Below are positions 36,372 to 48,113 of a stretch of 64,000 bases of DNA, piece after piece; within the stretch, counting starts at the first letter, position 1, and each line of letters opens with the position of its first letter. The translations under genes and the position numbers were made by a program. The DNA is from Pseudomonas veronii (GTDB lineage: Bacteria; Pseudomonadota; Gammaproteobacteria; Pseudomonadales; Pseudomonadaceae), in NCBI RefSeq assembly GCF_001439695.1, contig NZ_JYLL01000001.1:310001-374000 (forward strand). The letters run 5' to 3'. The notes beneath the pieces are model-generated. The model saw nothing but the letters and a program-made list of their open reading frames with translations. It ran no database searches and was not told the origin of the DNA.

Positions 36372-37253
36372 TTACTTGACTGCCCAACCGGTCAGCTCGG
36401 CCAGGGCCTTGCCGATGTCTGCCAGCGAACGCACGGTTTTTACGCCTGCGTCTTGCAGTGCAGCGAATTTCTCGTCTGCAGTGCCTTTGCCGCCAGAGAT
36501 GATTGCGCCAGCATGGCCCATGCGCTTGCCAGCAGGGGCAGTCACACCAGCGATGTAGGAAACAACCGGCTTGGTCACGTGGGCCTTGATGTAGGCAGCC
36601 GCTTCTTCTTCAGCCGAACCGCCGATCTCACCGATCATGACGATCGCTTCGGTCTTCGGGTCTTCCTGGAACAGCTTCAGGATGTCGATGAAGTTCGAGC
36701 CTGGGATCGGGTCACCGCCGATGCCGACGCAAGTCGACTGACCGAAACCGGCGTCAGTGGTCTGCTTCACAGCTTCGTAGGTCAGGGTGCCGGAACGGGA
36801 AACGATACCGACTTTACCTGGCAAGTGAATGTGACCAGGCATGATGCCGATCTTGCATTCGCCTGGAGTGATCACGCCTGGGCAGTTAGGACCGATCAGG
36901 ACCACGCCCAGCTCGTCGCACTTGACCTTGGCATCCAGCATATCCAGGGTAGGAATGCCTTCGGTGATGCACACGATCAGCTTGATGCCGCCGAACGCCG
37001 CTTCCAGGATCGAGTCTTTGCAGAAAGGAGCCGGAACGTAGATCACGCTGGCGGTCGCGCCAGTGGCAGCTACTGCGTCTTTAACGGTGTTGAACACTGG
37101 CAGGCCCAGGTGCTCGGTGCCGCCTTTGCCCGGCGTTACACCACCAACCATCTTGGTGCCGTATTCGATGGCTTGCTGGGTGTGGAAGCTACCTTGCGAA
37201 CCGGTAATACCCTGGCAGATAACTTTGGTGTCTTTATTGATCAGGACGCTCAT
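36372..37253 (-). CDS. sucD: Succinyl-CoA synthetase alpha subunit
   Basis: 293 residues. Converts succinyl-CoA to succinate with formation of ATP or GTP in the TCA cycle. The CoA-binding Rossmann part has TGSQGSFHT and the phosphorylated His247 is in [10 protein letters not shown]. Starts one base inside the end of sucC (37253 shared), so it is translationally coupled. Last gene of the sdh-suc block. Confidence 0.98.
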   Translation of the reverse strand: MSVLINKDTKVICQGITGSQGSFHTQQAIEYGTKMVGGVTPGKGGTEHLGLPVFNTVKDAVAATGATASVIYVPAPFCKDSILEAAFGGIKLIVCITEGIPTLDMLDAKVKCDELGVVLIGPNCPGVITPGECKIGIMPGHIHLPGKVGIVSRSGTLTYEAVKQTTDAGFGQSTCVGIGGDPIPGSNFIDILKLFQEDPKTEAIVMIGEIGGSAEEEAAAYIKAHVTKPVVSYIAGVTAPAGKRMGHAGAIISGGKGTADEKFAALQDAGVKTVRSLADIGKALAELTGWAVK

Positions 37254-38419
37254 TATTTGCCCTCCGCAGCTTTGACAACTTGTTGAGCAGCGTCGGTCAG
37301 GCTGGTAGCCGCGATGATGTTCAAACCGCTTTCTGCCAGTACTTTAGCGCCCAGTTCAGCGTTGTTACCTTCAAGGCGAACAACAACCGGGATTTTCACG
37401 CCGACTTCTTTCACTGCACCGATGATGCCTTCGGCAATCATGTCGCAACGAACGATGCCGCCGAAGATGTTGACCAGTACTGCAGCGACGTTGGAGTCGG
37501 ACAGGATGATCTTGAAGGCTTCGGTTACGCGTTCTTTGGTAGCACCACCGCCCACGTCGAGGAAGTTGGCTGGTTTGCCGCCATGCAGGTTGACGATGTC
37601 CATGGTACCCATGGCCAGGCCGGCACCGTTGACCATGCAGCCGATGTTACCTTCCAGGGCTACGTAGTTCAGTTCGAACTTGGCAGCGTGCGCTTCGCGC
37701 GGATCGTCTTGCGACGGATCGTGGAAAGTCTTCAGCTTAGGCTGACGGTACATGGCGTTGGCGTCGATGTTGATCTTGGCGTCGAGGCAATGCAGATCGC
37801 CGTCAGCCTTGATCACCAGCGGGTTCACTTCCAGCAGGGCCAGATCGTGATCCTGGAACAGTTTGGCCAGACCTACGAAGATCTTGGCGAACTGGGCAAC
37901 TTGCTTGCCTTCCAGACCCAGCTGGAAAGCCAGCTCGCGACCCTGGAATGGCTGAGCGCCAACCAGTGGATCGATAGTGGCTTTCAGAATTTTTTCAGGG
38001 GTATCGTGAGCGATCTTCTCGATGTCCACGCCACCTTCGGTGGAAGCCATGAACACGATGCGACGGCTCGAACGGTCAACGACAGCGCCCAGGTACAGCT
38101 CTTTAGCGATATCAGTGCACGATTCAACCAGGATCTTGGTGACTGGCTGGCCATTGGCATCAGTCTGGTAAGTCACCAGACGCTTGCCCAGCCACTGCTG
38201 TGCGAAGGCCTTGGCGTCTTCTTTGCTGCGAACCAGCTTAACGCCGCCCGCTTTACCGCGACCACCTGCGTGAACCTGGGCTTTTACAACCCATTCGGTC
38301 CCGCCGATTTTATCGCAAGCTTCTGCTGCTGCTTCCGGGGTGTCTACTGCGTAGCCCTGGGATACTGGCAGGCCGTATTCAGCGAACAGCTGCTTACCCT
38401 GATACTCGTGAAGATTCAT
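37253..38419 (-). CDS. sucC: Succinyl-CoA synthetase beta subunit
   Basis: 388 residues, exact family length. The ATP-grasp domain ([16 protein letters not shown]) binds the nucleotide, and the C-terminal CoA-ligase domain has [13 protein letters not shown]. The start is ATG 38419 ([16 protein letters not shown]); further upstream in-frame sequence is not conserved. It works with SucD as a heterotetramer. Separated from lpdG by 203 bp that contain a nested inverted repeat. Confidence 0.98.
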   Translation of the reverse strand: MNLHEYQGKQLFAEYGLPVSQGYAVDTPEAAAEACDKIGGTEWVVKAQVHAGGRGKAGGVKLVRSKEDAKAFAQQWLGKRLVTYQTDANGQPVTKILVESCTDIAKELYLGAVVDRSSRRIVFMASTEGGVDIEKIAHDTPEKILKATIDPLVGAQPFQGRELAFQLGLEGKQVAQFAKIFVGLAKLFQDHDLALLEVNPLVIKADGDLHCLDAKINIDANAMYRQPKLKTFHDPSQDDPREAHAAKFELNYVALEGNIGCMVNGAGLAMGTMDIVNLHGGKPANFLDVGGGATKERVTEAFKIILSDSNVAAVLVNIFGGIVRCDMIAEGIIGAVKEVGVKIPVVVRLEGNNAELGAKVLAESGLNIIAATSLTDAAQQVVKAAEGK

Positions 38420-38532
38420 GCTTTTTACCGTCTTCGTTAGGTACTGCGCATTCGGCGCTGCGCTCATTATGAGTGCCGCGCCACCTGTGACTGCTGCTTA
38501 CGCAACTTGCCGGACTCAAGCCCGGTCAAGCT

Positions 38533-38576
38533 GCGCAAGACTGCGTCCAGCGGATATTCCGCGGTGAGTCTTGCGC
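38533..38576. repeat. Nested inverted repeat between lpdG and sucC
   Basis: Outer arms GCGCAAGACT/AGTCTTGCGC enclose an inner perfect palindrome GCGGA-TAT-TCCGC (38550-38562). In RNA this would form a two-tier hairpin in the spacer between two genes of the TCA operon. It lacks a T run, so a role in mRNA processing or stability is more likely than termination. Confidence 0.6.
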
Positions 38577-38622
38577 GCAAGGCTCACGACGGGCAACCGC
38601 CGTGGTTTCTTATTATCTCGTT

Positions 38623-40134
<1,512 letters not shown>

Positions 40135-40160
40135 TCACTTGAGGCCCGCAGCTGCTTCTA

Positions 40161-41384
40161 TCAGATATCCAGCAGCAGACGAGCTGGGTCTTCCAGCAGG
40201 TTCTTGATGGTCACCAGGAAAGTCACGGCTTCTTTACCATCGATCAGGCGGTGATCGTAAGACAGCGCCAGGTACATCATCGGACGGATCACGACTTGGC
40301 CGTTGATGGCCATCGGACGCTGGATGATGTTGTGCATGCCCAGGATCGCAGCTTGCGGCGGGTTGACGATCGGAGTCGACATCATCGAACCGAAGGTACC
40401 ACCGTTGGTGATGGTGAAGGTGCCGCCGGTCATCTCGTCGATGGTCAGCTTGCCGTCACGGGCTTTCTTGCCGAAGCCGGCGATGCCGCCTTCGATTTCA
40501 GCCAGGCTCATCAGCTCGGCGTTACGCAGAACCGGAACCACCAGGCCGCGGTCGCTGGACACGGCAACGCCGACGTCTGCATAACCATGGTAAACGATGT
40601 CGCTGCCGTCGATGGAAGCGTTGACTGCCGGGAAGCGTTTCAGCGCTTCGGTGGCCGCTTTCACGAAGAACGACATGAAGCCCAGGCGCACGCCGTTGTG
40701 GCTCTTCTCGAACAGGTCCTTGTACTTCGAACGCAGGGCCATGACTTCGGTCATGTCGACTTCGTTGAAGGTGGTCAGCATCGCCATGTTCGACTGTGCT
40801 TCAACCAGACGCTTGGCCACGGTGGCACGCACGCGGGTCATGGGCACGCGCTTCTCGGTGCGGTCGCCAGCGGCGAACACAGGAGCAGCGGCAGCAGGTG
40901 CTGCAGCCTTGGCAGGTGCGGCAGCTGGAGCGTTTTTCTTGGCTTCAACGGCAGCAACCACGTCTTCCTTGGTCACACGGCCGTCTTTGCCGGTGCCTTT
41001 GATGGAAGCCAGGTTGATGCCGTTCTCTTCGGCCAGCTGACGAGCAGCCGGTGCGGCGATTGGATCTTCGCCACCCGCCGCCGGAGCGGCAGCTGGAGCA
41101 GAAGCAGCAACAGCCGGTGCAGCGGCAGCCGGAGCGGCAGCAGCGCTGCCCGCTTCGATCGAGCCCAGTACCTGGTTGGACAGGACGGTATCGCCTTCGT
41201 TGGCAATGATCGCGCCCAACACGCCGTCAGCTTCAGCCAACACTTCCAGAACGACTTTGTCGGTCTCGATGTCGACGATCAGTTCGTCACGCTTTACAGC
41301 CTCGCCTGGTTTCTTGTGCCAAGTGGCAATGGTGCCATCGGCAACCGATTCCGGGAATGTCGGGGCTTTGATTTCGATAGCCAT
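40161..41384 (-). CDS. sucB: Dihydrolipoyllysine succinyltransferase, E2 of 2-oxoglutarate dehydrogenase
   Basis: 407 residues. The lipoyl domain (1-77) has the lipoylated Lys43 in [11 protein letters not shown]. Ala/Pro-rich linkers (about 80-105 and 150-175) flank the E3-binding domain ([20 protein letters not shown]), and the catalytic domain ends with SYDHRLIDG (His and Asp of the active site). Forms the 24-mer core of the complex. Lies between sucA and lpdG in the operon. Confidence 0.98.
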   Translation of the reverse strand: MAIEIKAPTFPESVADGTIATWHKKPGEAVKRDELIVDIETDKVVLEVLAEADGVLGAIIANEGDTVLSNQVLGSIEAGSAAAAPAAAAPAVAASAPAAAPAAGGEDPIAAPAARQLAEENGINLASIKGTGKDGRVTKEDVVAAVEAKKNAPAAAPAKAAAPAAAAPVFAAGDRTEKRVPMTRVRATVAKRLVEAQSNMAMLTTFNEVDMTEVMALRSKYKDLFEKSHNGVRLGFMSFFVKAATEALKRFPAVNASIDGSDIVYHGYADVGVAVSSDRGLVVPVLRNAELMSLAEIEGGIAGFGKKARDGKLTIDEMTGGTFTITNGGTFGSMMSTPIVNPPQAAILGMHNIIQRPMAINGQVVIRPMMYLALSYDHRLIDGKEAVTFLVTIKNLLEDPARLLLDI

Positions 41385-41428
41385 TATCTGTGGGTCCTTA
41401 AAATTCGGTTTCAGTCAGCGCGAAGGCG

Positions 41429-44260
41429 TTAAACAGTGAAAGCATCTTGCAGGAGTTTTTCCTGCTGCTCGGCGTGCATCGATGCATAACCACAGGCAGG
41501 CGCGGCAGAAGCATCGCGACCGGCGTATTCCAGGCCCAGGGCCTTGTTGTGGTTACCAATGCTGCGACGCAGATGATGCTGGCTGCTGTACCAGGCGCCC
41601 TGGTTCATCGGTTCTTCCTGACACCACACTACATGAGTGAGGTTGGTGTAAGGCGCGATGATCTCCATGAGGTCATCTTCCGGGAACGGGTAAAGCTGCT
41701 CGATACGCACGATGGCGATGTCTTCGCGGCCTTCGGCACGGCGTTTTTCCAGCAAATCGTAGTAGACCTTGCCGCTGCACAGGATCAGGCGAGTGACCTT
41801 GGCCGCGTCCAGTGTATCGATTTCTGGAATAACGGTCTGGAACGAGCCTTCCGCCAGATCTTCCAGGGTCGAGATGGCCAATTTATGACGCAACAGCGAT
41901 TTCGGCGTCAGCACTACCAGCGGCTTGCGCAGCGGGCGAATGACCTGGCGACGCAGCAAGTGGTAGATCTGGGCCGGGGTAGTCGGCACGCACACCTGGA
42001 TGTTGTGCTCGGCGCACAGCTGCAGGTAACGCTCCAGACGGGCCGAGGAGTGCTCCGGACCCTGACCTTCATAACCGTGTGGCAGCAGCATGGTCAGACC
42101 GCACAGACGGCCCCACTTGTGCTCGCCGCTGGTGATGAACTGGTCGATAACCACCTGGGCACCGTTGGCGAAGTCGCCGAACTGGGCTTCCCAGATCACC
42201 AGCGCGTTAGGCGTGGTGGTCGAGTAACCGTATTCGAACGCCAGTACGGCTTCTTCGGACAGGAACGAATCGTACAGGTCGAAACGTGGCTGGCCTTCGT
42301 ACAGGTGTTGCAGCGGGATGTAGGTGCCTGCGTCTTTCTGGTTGTGCAGAACCGCGTGACGGTGCGAGAACGTACCACGGCCGATGTCCTGGCCGGTCAT
42401 GCGGATCGGGTGACCTTCGAACGCCAGGGTCGCATACGCCATGGTTTCGGCGTAACCCCAGTTGATCGGCAGGCCGCCGGCTTGCATCTTCTGACGGTCT
42501 TCGTAGATCTTCGCGACCTGGCGCTGTACGACAAAGCCGTCAGGAATTTCCAGCAGCTTGGCAGACAGTTCCTGCAGAGTCTTCAGATCGAACGACGTAT
42601 CGTGACGCGCAGTCCAGGCGTGGCCCAGGTACGGACGCCAGTCGACGAACAGCTCTTTGTTCGGCTCTTTGACCAGGCTTTTTACAACATGCAGACCGTT
42701 GTCCAACGCGTTGCGGTATTCGTCGACTTTCGCCTGAACACGCGCTTCGTCAACCACACCGGCCTTGGTCAGGCTTTCGGCGTACAGCTCACGGGTGGTG
42801 CGCTGCTTGGTGATCTGCTGGTACATCAACGGCTGGGTGCCGCTTGGTTCGTCCGCTTCGTTGTGACCGCGACGGCGGTAGCAAACCAGGTCGATCACCA
42901 CGTCACGCTTGAACTGCATGCGGTAGTCGACAGCCAGTTGGGTCACGAACAGCACGGCTTCCGGATCATCACCATTCACATGGAGGATCGGCGCCTGGAT
43001 CATCTTGGCAACGTCGGTGGCGTACTCGGTGGAACGCGCGTCCAACGGGTTGCTGATGGTGAAGCCCACCTGGTTGTTGATGACGATGTGAACAGTACCG
43101 CCGGTCTTGAAGCCGCGGGTCTGCGACATCTGGAAGGTTTCCAGGACCACGCCTTGACCGGCGAATGCCGCGTCGCCGTGGATGGAAATCGGCAGAACCT
43201 TCTCACCGGTCGCGTCGTTACGACGATCCTGGCGAGCGCGCACCGAACCCTCGACCACTGGAGAAACGATTTCCAGGTGGGATGGGTTGAAGGCCATGGC
43301 CAGGTGAACTTCACCGCCGGTGGTCATCACGTTGGACGAGAAGCCCTGGTGGTATTTAACGTCACCGGAACCCAGCTCGACCTTTTTCTTGCCTTCGAAC
43401 TCGTCGAACAAGTCGCGCGGGTTCTTGCCGAAGGTGTTGACCAGCACGTTGAGACGGCCACGGTGGGCCATGCCGATCACGATTTCCTTGGTGCCGTAGG
43501 AGCCGGAACGCTGGATCAGCTCGTCGAGCATCGGAATCAGGCTCTCGCCGCCTTCCAGGCCGAAACGCTTGGTGCCCGGGTATTTGGTGCCCAGGTATTT
43601 TTCGAGGCCTTCGGCTGCGGTCACGCGCTCAAGCAGGTGGCTGCGCACATCGGCAGACAACACCGGACGGCCACGCACGCCTTCCAGGCGATGCTGGAAC
43701 CAGTGACGCTGTTCGGAGTCGGTGATGTGCGTGAACTCAGCGCCAATGGTGCGGCAATATGTCTGCTGCAACGCTTCGTGAATTTCGCGTAGGCTCGCTT
43801 CCTCTTTGCCGATGAACAGGTCTCCGGCACGGAAGGTCGTATCAAGATCGGCATTGGTCAAGCCGTAATGATTGATCGACAGGTCTGCAGGTGCAGGACG
43901 CTTCCAGAGCCCCAGCGGGTCGAGCTGGGCCGCCTGGTGGCCGCGCATACGGTAGGCCTGGATCAGTCGCAGTACTTCAACTTGCTTCTTCTCATGCTCA
44001 CTGCTCACGCTTCCGGCGGAAACCGGTTGGGCGCGGCGCTGGTTCTTTGCCAGCAGCACGAACTGATCGCGAATTGTTGCGTGCGATACATCGGTGGCAG
44101 CGTTGCCGTCTGAAGACAACGTCTGAAATTTGGTGCGCCATTCTTCTGGCACAGCGTTAGGGTCGTGCAGGTAGAGCTCATAAAGCTCTTCCACATAGGC
44201 AGCGTTACCACCTGAAAGATAGCCGCTGTTCCACATGCGCTGCATCACGCTTTCTTGCAT
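41429..44260 (-). CDS. sucA: 2-oxoglutarate dehydrogenase E1 component
   Basis: 943 residues. Thiamine diphosphate enzyme that decarboxylates 2-oxoglutarate and passes succinyl to SucB. The N-terminal segment MQRMWNSGYLSGGNAAYVEELYELYL and MAHRGRLNVLVNTFGKNP are typical; the ThDP motif begins near GDAAFAGQGVV with a later NNQVGFTI. Lies 261 bp downstream of sdhB on the same strand, so it may have its own promoter in addition to read-through. Confidence 0.98.
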   Translation of the reverse strand: MQESVMQRMWNSGYLSGGNAAYVEELYELYLHDPNAVPEEWRTKFQTLSSDGNAATDVSHATIRDQFVLLAKNQRRAQPVSAGSVSSEHEKKQVEVLRLIQAYRMRGHQAAQLDPLGLWKRPAPADLSINHYGLTNADLDTTFRAGDLFIGKEEASLREIHEALQQTYCRTIGAEFTHITDSEQRHWFQHRLEGVRGRPVLSADVRSHLLERVTAAEGLEKYLGTKYPGTKRFGLEGGESLIPMLDELIQRSGSYGTKEIVIGMAHRGRLNVLVNTFGKNPRDLFDEFEGKKKVELGSGDVKYHQGFSSNVMTTGGEVHLAMAFNPSHLEIVSPVVEGSVRARQDRRNDATGEKVLPISIHGDAAFAGQGVVLETFQMSQTRGFKTGGTVHIVINNQVGFTISNPLDARSTEYATDVAKMIQAPILHVNGDDPEAVLFVTQLAVDYRMQFKRDVVIDLVCYRRRGHNEADEPSGTQPLMYQQITKQRTTRELYAESLTKAGVVDEARVQAKVDEYRNALDNGLHVVKSLVKEPNKELFVDWRPYLGHAWTARHDTSFDLKTLQELSAKLLEIPDGFVVQRQVAKIYEDRQKMQAGGLPINWGYAETMAYATLAFEGHPIRMTGQDIGRGTFSHRHAVLHNQKDAGTYIPLQHLYEGQPRFDLYDSFLSEEAVLAFEYGYSTTTPNALVIWEAQFGDFANGAQVVIDQFITSGEHKWGRLCGLTMLLPHGYEGQGPEHSSARLERYLQLCAEHNIQVCVPTTPAQIYHLLRRQVIRPLRKPLVVLTPKSLLRHKLAISTLEDLAEGSFQTVIPEIDTLDAAKVTRLILCSGKVYYDLLEKRRAEGREDIAIVRIEQLYPFPEDDLMEIIAPYTNLTHVVWCQEEPMNQGAWYSSQHHLRRSIGNHNKALGLEYAGRDASAAPACGYASMHAEQQEKLLQDAFTV

Positions 44261-44451
44261 GCTTGGTCACCCTCGATTTGGGGACACCACCGGCGGCGAC
44301 ACCGAGTTTGCTTGCAAAAGGCCAAGTGCAGCGACCAAAACAAGCCACTTAGGATCACGCTGATAGTTCGGGTACCAACCCGAATGCCCCTGCTTGTCTC
44401 ATTTCTTCAAAATAAGAGCCGCGGCTTTGTAAGTCGCTGCTCAAGTTAAGA

Positions 44452-44481
44452 CTACGGCGCCGGTTGAAGCCTGCGCCGTAG
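44452..44481. other. Hairpin between sdhB and sucA
   Basis: CTACGGCGC/GCGCCGTAG with a 12-base loop, about 40 bases past the sdhB stop. No T run follows on the minus strand, so it may be an attenuating or processing element rather than a full terminator. Confidence 0.4.
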
Positions 44482-44521
44482 CATTTACGGGCACAACGGT
44501 CCTGCTTTGCTACAACGTCAA

Positions 44522-45226
44522 TTACACGCCGCTTTGCAGCAGCATGTTACGGATGTGACCAATGGCCTTAGTCGGGTTCAGGCCTTTAGGACATACGTTG
44601 ACGCAGTTCATGATCCCGCGGCAGCGGAATACGCTGAACGGGTCATCCAGTGAAGCCAGACGCTCGGAGGTCTGGGTGTCACGGCTGTCTGCCAGGAAGC
44701 GATATGCTTGCAGCAGAGCAGCCGGGCCCAGGAATTTGTCCGGGTTCCACCAGAAGGACGGGCACGACGTCGAGCAGCAAGCGCACAGGATGCACTCGTA
44801 CAGACCGTCGAGCTTCTCGCGCTCTTCCGGGGACTGCAGACGCTCGATGGCCGGAGCCGGCGTATCGTTCTGCAGGAATGGCTTAACCTTCTCGTATTGC
44901 TTGTAGAAGATGCTCATATCGACGACCAGGTCACGGATAACCGGCAAACCTGGCAGAGGACGAATGATCAGCTTGTTGCCTTTGACCACGGCGGACAGCG
45001 GCGTGATGCACGCCAGGCCGTTCTTGCCGTTGATGTTCATGCCGTCGGAGCCGCAAACACCTTCACGGCAAGAGCGACGATAGGAGAACCCTTCGTCCTG
45101 CTCTTTGATCAGGGCCAGCACATCCAGCACCATCAAGTCTTTACCACCGGTATTGACCTGGAATTCCTGCATGAACGGCGCAGCGTCCCGATCAGGGTTG
45201 TAGCGATACACACTGACTTTCAACAT
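44522..45226 (-). CDS. sdhB: Succinate dehydrogenase iron-sulfur subunit
   Basis: 234 residues. Transfers electrons from SdhA to quinone. The 2Fe-2S ligands lie in SCREGVCGSDGMNING; the 4Fe-4S and 3Fe-4S ligands in CILCACCSTSCPSFWWN and CRGIMNCVNVCPKGLNP. The start is ATG 45226 (MLKVSVYRYNPD); an in-frame ATG three codons upstream is possible. Peripheral on the cytoplasmic face of the inner membrane, fourth gene of sdhCDAB. Confidence 0.98.
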   Translation of the reverse strand: MLKVSVYRYNPDRDAAPFMQEFQVNTGGKDLMVLDVLALIKEQDEGFSYRRSCREGVCGSDGMNINGKNGLACITPLSAVVKGNKLIIRPLPGLPVIRDLVVDMSIFYKQYEKVKPFLQNDTPAPAIERLQSPEEREKLDGLYECILCACCSTSCPSFWWNPDKFLGPAALLQAYRFLADSRDTQTSERLASLDDPFSVFRCRGIMNCVNVCPKGLNPTKAIGHIRNMLLQSGV

Positions 45227-45237
45227 GGCAGCCACCC

Positions 45238-47010
45238 TTAGTAAGTCCGAATTTTCGGTTCAAACATCGGAACCGTCTTCGGCGAGAAGTTAACGGCACG
45301 CTTGGTGACGCGCTTTTCACCCGGGAAGTAGAGGGTGTGGCACAGCCAGTTTTCATCGTCACGGTCTTCGTAGTCTTCACGAGCGTGAGCACCGCGGGAC
45401 TCTTTACGAACCTCGGCGGCAATCGCAGTCGCTTCAGCCACTTCCAACAGGTTTTGCAGCTCAAGGGCTTCGATACGAGCGGTGTTGAACGCCTGGCTCT
45501 TATCGTTGATCTTGACGTTGGCGATGCGCTTGCGCAGGTCAGCCAGCAGGGCAATACCCTTCTGCATGTATTCGCCGGTACGGAATACACCGAAGTAGTT
45601 CTGCATGCAGCTTTGCAGCTCGCGACGCAGGGTAGCCACGTCTTCGCCTTCGGTACGCTCGTTCAGAGCGGACAGACGCGCCAGGGCAGCTTCGATGTTG
45701 GCGTCGGTAGCGTCATCGTATTCGATGCCGTCGGTCAGCGCCTTTTCCAGGTGCAGGCCGGCAGCACGGCCGAAGACCACCAGGTCGAGCAGCGAGTTGC
45801 CGCCCAGACGGTTGGCGCCGTGTACCGATACGCAAGCCACTTCGCCCACCGCGAACAGACCATGGATGATCTCGTCCACGCCGTCGGCGTTCTGGGTGAT
45901 TGCCTGGCCATGGATGTTGGTCGGCACGCCGCCCATCATGTAGTGGCAAGTCGGAACAACCGGAACCGGAGCAACCACCGGGTCAACGTGCGCAAAGGTC
46001 TTGGACAGTTCGCAGATACCTGGCAGGCGGCTGTGCAGCACTTCCTCGCCGAGGTGATCGAGCTTGAGCAGCACGTGGTCGCCGTTCGGGCCACAGCCGT
46101 TGCCGGCGATGATTTCCTTGACCATGGAACGGGCTACAACGTCACGACCGGCAAGGTCTTTCGCGTTCGGAGCATAACGCTCCATGAAACGCTCACCGTG
46201 CTTGTTGATCAGGTAGCCACCTTCACCACGGCAACCTTCGGTGACGAGTACACCGGCGCCGGCGATGCCGGTTGGGTGGAACTGCCACATTTCAATGTCT
46301 TGCACCGGCACGCCGGCACGCAGCGCCATGCCAACGCCGTCGCCGGTGTTGATCAGTGCGTTGGTGGTCGAGGCGTAGATACGACCTGCACCGCCAGTCG
46401 CCAGAACGGTAGCCTTGGCGCGGATGTAGGTGGTTTCACCGGTTTCGATGCAGATGGCGATCACGCCGACGAATGCGCCGTCCTGGTTTTTTACCAGGTC
46501 AACCGCGTAGTACTCGTTCAGGAACGTGGTGCCGGCTTTCAGGTTGCCCTGATACAGGGTGTGCAGCAGCGCGTGACCGGTACGGTCGGACGCGGCGCAA
46601 GTACGGGCAGCCTGGCCGCCTTTACCGTAATCCTTCGACTGACCGCCGAATGGACGCTGGTAGATACGACCTTGCTCGGTACGCGAGAACGGCAGACCCA
46701 TGTGGTCCAGCTCGAACACGGCGGCCGGGCCTTCCTGACACATGTATTCGATAGCGTCCTGGTCACCGATATAGTCGGAACCCTTGACGGTATCGTACAT
46801 GTGCCAGCGCCAGTCATCGTTCGGGTCGGCGGAGGCGATGGCGCAGGTGATGCCACCCTGGGCCGATACGGTGTGGGAACGCGTCGGGAACACCTTGGTG
46901 ATCACGGCAGTCTTGTGACCACCCTGAGCCAGTTGCAGCGCTGCGCGCATGCCGGCGCCGCCGCCACCAATGATGATGGCGTCGAAGGAAATAGTTGGAA
47001 TGTTAGCCAT
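45238..47010 (-). CDS. sdhA: Succinate dehydrogenase flavoprotein subunit
   Basis: 590 residues. Oxidises succinate to fumarate with covalent FAD. The dinucleotide motif is [12 protein letters not shown]; the FAD-linked His46 is in [11 protein letters not shown]; the active-site segment [21 protein letters not shown] and the Arg in [18 protein letters not shown] are conserved. Three bases separate it from sdhD. Confidence 0.98.
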   Translation of the reverse strand: MANIPTISFDAIIIGGGGAGMRAALQLAQGGHKTAVITKVFPTRSHTVSAQGGITCAIASADPNDDWRWHMYDTVKGSDYIGDQDAIEYMCQEGPAAVFELDHMGLPFSRTEQGRIYQRPFGGQSKDYGKGGQAARTCAASDRTGHALLHTLYQGNLKAGTTFLNEYYAVDLVKNQDGAFVGVIAICIETGETTYIRAKATVLATGGAGRIYASTTNALINTGDGVGMALRAGVPVQDIEMWQFHPTGIAGAGVLVTEGCRGEGGYLINKHGERFMERYAPNAKDLAGRDVVARSMVKEIIAGNGCGPNGDHVLLKLDHLGEEVLHSRLPGICELSKTFAHVDPVVAPVPVVPTCHYMMGGVPTNIHGQAITQNADGVDEIIHGLFAVGEVACVSVHGANRLGGNSLLDLVVFGRAAGLHLEKALTDGIEYDDATDANIEAALARLSALNERTEGEDVATLRRELQSCMQNYFGVFRTGEYMQKGIALLADLRKRIANVKINDKSQAFNTARIEALELQNLLEVAEATAIAAEVRKESRGAHAREDYEDRDDENWLCHTLYFPGEKRVTKRAVNFSPKTVPMFEPKIRTY

Positions 47011-47013
47011 GGA

Positions 47014-47382
47014 TCAGATACCCCAAAGAATCTGCACACCCCAGACGAAGTAAGCGAACATCGCGACGCCGCATACTGCCTGGAAGAGAAACCGTACTGC
47101 TGTCGCAGACTTGCCCAGCGCCATCGGCGTCAGGTAGTCGGTCGAAATGGTCCACATGCCGACCCAGGCGTGAGCGCCCAGGGCTACAAGGGCCAGCAGA
47201 CTGAAGATTCGCATCGCATTGTGGGAAAACAGGCCATGCCATTGCTCATAGCCGATGCCCGGATTGGCGACGAGGTATCCGATCAGGAAAATGAAATAAG
47301 CCGCGAGAACGACCGCAGACACACGCTGTGCCATCCAGTCATAGAGGCCCGAACGCGACAGATTCGTTACGCTGGTTACCAT
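47014..47382 (-). CDS. sdhD: Succinate dehydrogenase membrane anchor subunit
   Basis: 122 residues from ATG 47382 (MVTSVTNLSRSGLYDW). Three transmembrane helices; conserved RSGLYDWMAQRVSAVVLAAY and the haem-ligand His within LVALGAHAWVGMW. Together with SdhC it binds haem b and ubiquinone. Overlaps the end of sdhC by 7 bases. Confidence 0.95.
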   Translation of the reverse strand: MVTSVTNLSRSGLYDWMAQRVSAVVLAAYFIFLIGYLVANPGIGYEQWHGLFSHNAMRIFSLLALVALGAHAWVGMWTISTDYLTPMALGKSATAVRFLFQAVCGVAMFAYFVWGVQILWGI

Positions 47383-47750
47383 ATCCAAACTCCTGCCAGA
47401 ACGATCAGCGCCACGGAAACGGCGATGACGATTTTCGAGCCCAGGCGGCCGCCTTCCAGCGTCTCACCGATGCCCATATCCATGATCAAGTGGCGCACGC
47501 CGGCTACCAAGTGATACAGCAGAGCGGACAAGAGGCCCCATGCTACGAACTTGGCCAGCGGACTGGTCAAGCATGCCTTCACCTCGGCATAACCTTCCTC
47601 GGAACCCAGGGATTTGCTCAATGCATAAAGCATGAAGCCCAGGCCCAGGAAGAGGATGATGCCGGAAACACGGTGCAGGAACGACGTAACGCCGGTGATG
47701 GGGAGTTTGATGGTCCTTAGGTCTAGGTTTACAGGTCGTTGGCTATTCAC
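47376..47750 (-). CDS. sdhC: Succinate dehydrogenase cytochrome b556 subunit
   Basis: 124 residues with three transmembrane helices. NSQRPVNLDLRTIKLPITGVTSFLHRVSG carries the Ser/Arg quinone-site region, and the haem ligand His is in LLYHLVAGVRHLIMDMG. The start is GTG 47750: the same frame has a stop four codons earlier, and no ATG exists before the conserved start. First gene of the sdh-suc operon, expressed from the promoter at 47885-47913. Confidence 0.95.
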   Translation of the reverse strand: MNSQRPVNLDLRTIKLPITGVTSFLHRVSGIILFLGLGFMLYALSKSLGSEEGYAEVKACLTSPLAKFVAWGLLSALLYHLVAGVRHLIMDMGIGETLEGGRLGSKIVIAVSVALIVLAGVWIW

Positions 47751-47884
47751 GGCTTTTTTTCACACTGAAGAGCCCCTAACAATCAGGGCAAAGTTGTTGG
47801 GGAGCGGACTGGTCAGGTAACACCACCCAGGGAGTGCGACCCCCAATGAAAGCAAGCCCAAAAGCCCTTGGCGGTCGGTGGCCG

Positions 47885-47913
47885 AGTATAGACAGTTAGG
47901 TTACTAATGACAA
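47885..47913 (-). promoter_or_regulatory. Sigma-70 promoter of the sdhCDAB operon
   Basis: Minus strand TTGTCA, 17-bp spacer, TATACT. One mismatch from consensus in each hexamer. Confidence 0.75.
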
Positions 47914-48027
47914 CGCGCTGACCTCACCCTAATAGCGCATTGCGTTGGCAGGATAAAAGGCGTAAATGGCGGTAAATTTCGAGGAAAAAGTCCGGTTAAA
48001 GCCTTCTGGGGCAAGACTTTAGGCAAA

Positions 48028-48055
48028 TTGACATCTGAATTTATCTCACTATAGT
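48028..48055 (+). promoter_or_regulatory. Sigma-70 promoter of gltA
   Basis: TTGACA, 16-bp spacer, TATAGT: a near-consensus strong promoter giving a leader of about 50 nt before gltA. Confidence 0.8.
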
Positions 48056-48113
48056 GGTGCGGGCCCTGCGTGGGGGGTCTGTCTGATGATTTGAAGCATA
48101 AATAGGAGGCCAC

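Larger units (their letters stand above)
47751..48113. other. Divergent promoter region of sdhC and gltA
   Basis: 363 bp holding two back-to-back sigma-70 promoters (47885-47913 minus, 48028-48055 plus). The sdhC leader would be about 130 nt, long enough for post-transcriptional control, for example by an iron-responsive small RNA as known for sdh in other pseudomonads; no specific pairing site was identified. Confidence 0.6.

Noticed and set aside
41447..43792. A 781-codon plus-strand frame antisense to sucA
   Set aside because: It mirrors the sucA codon pattern, has no recognisable domain and no ribosome site.
45337..47514. A 725-codon plus-strand frame antisense to sdhA and sdhD
   Set aside because: It spans the ends of several genuine sdh genes and encodes a low-complexity, family-free product: a shadow of high-GC coding DNA.
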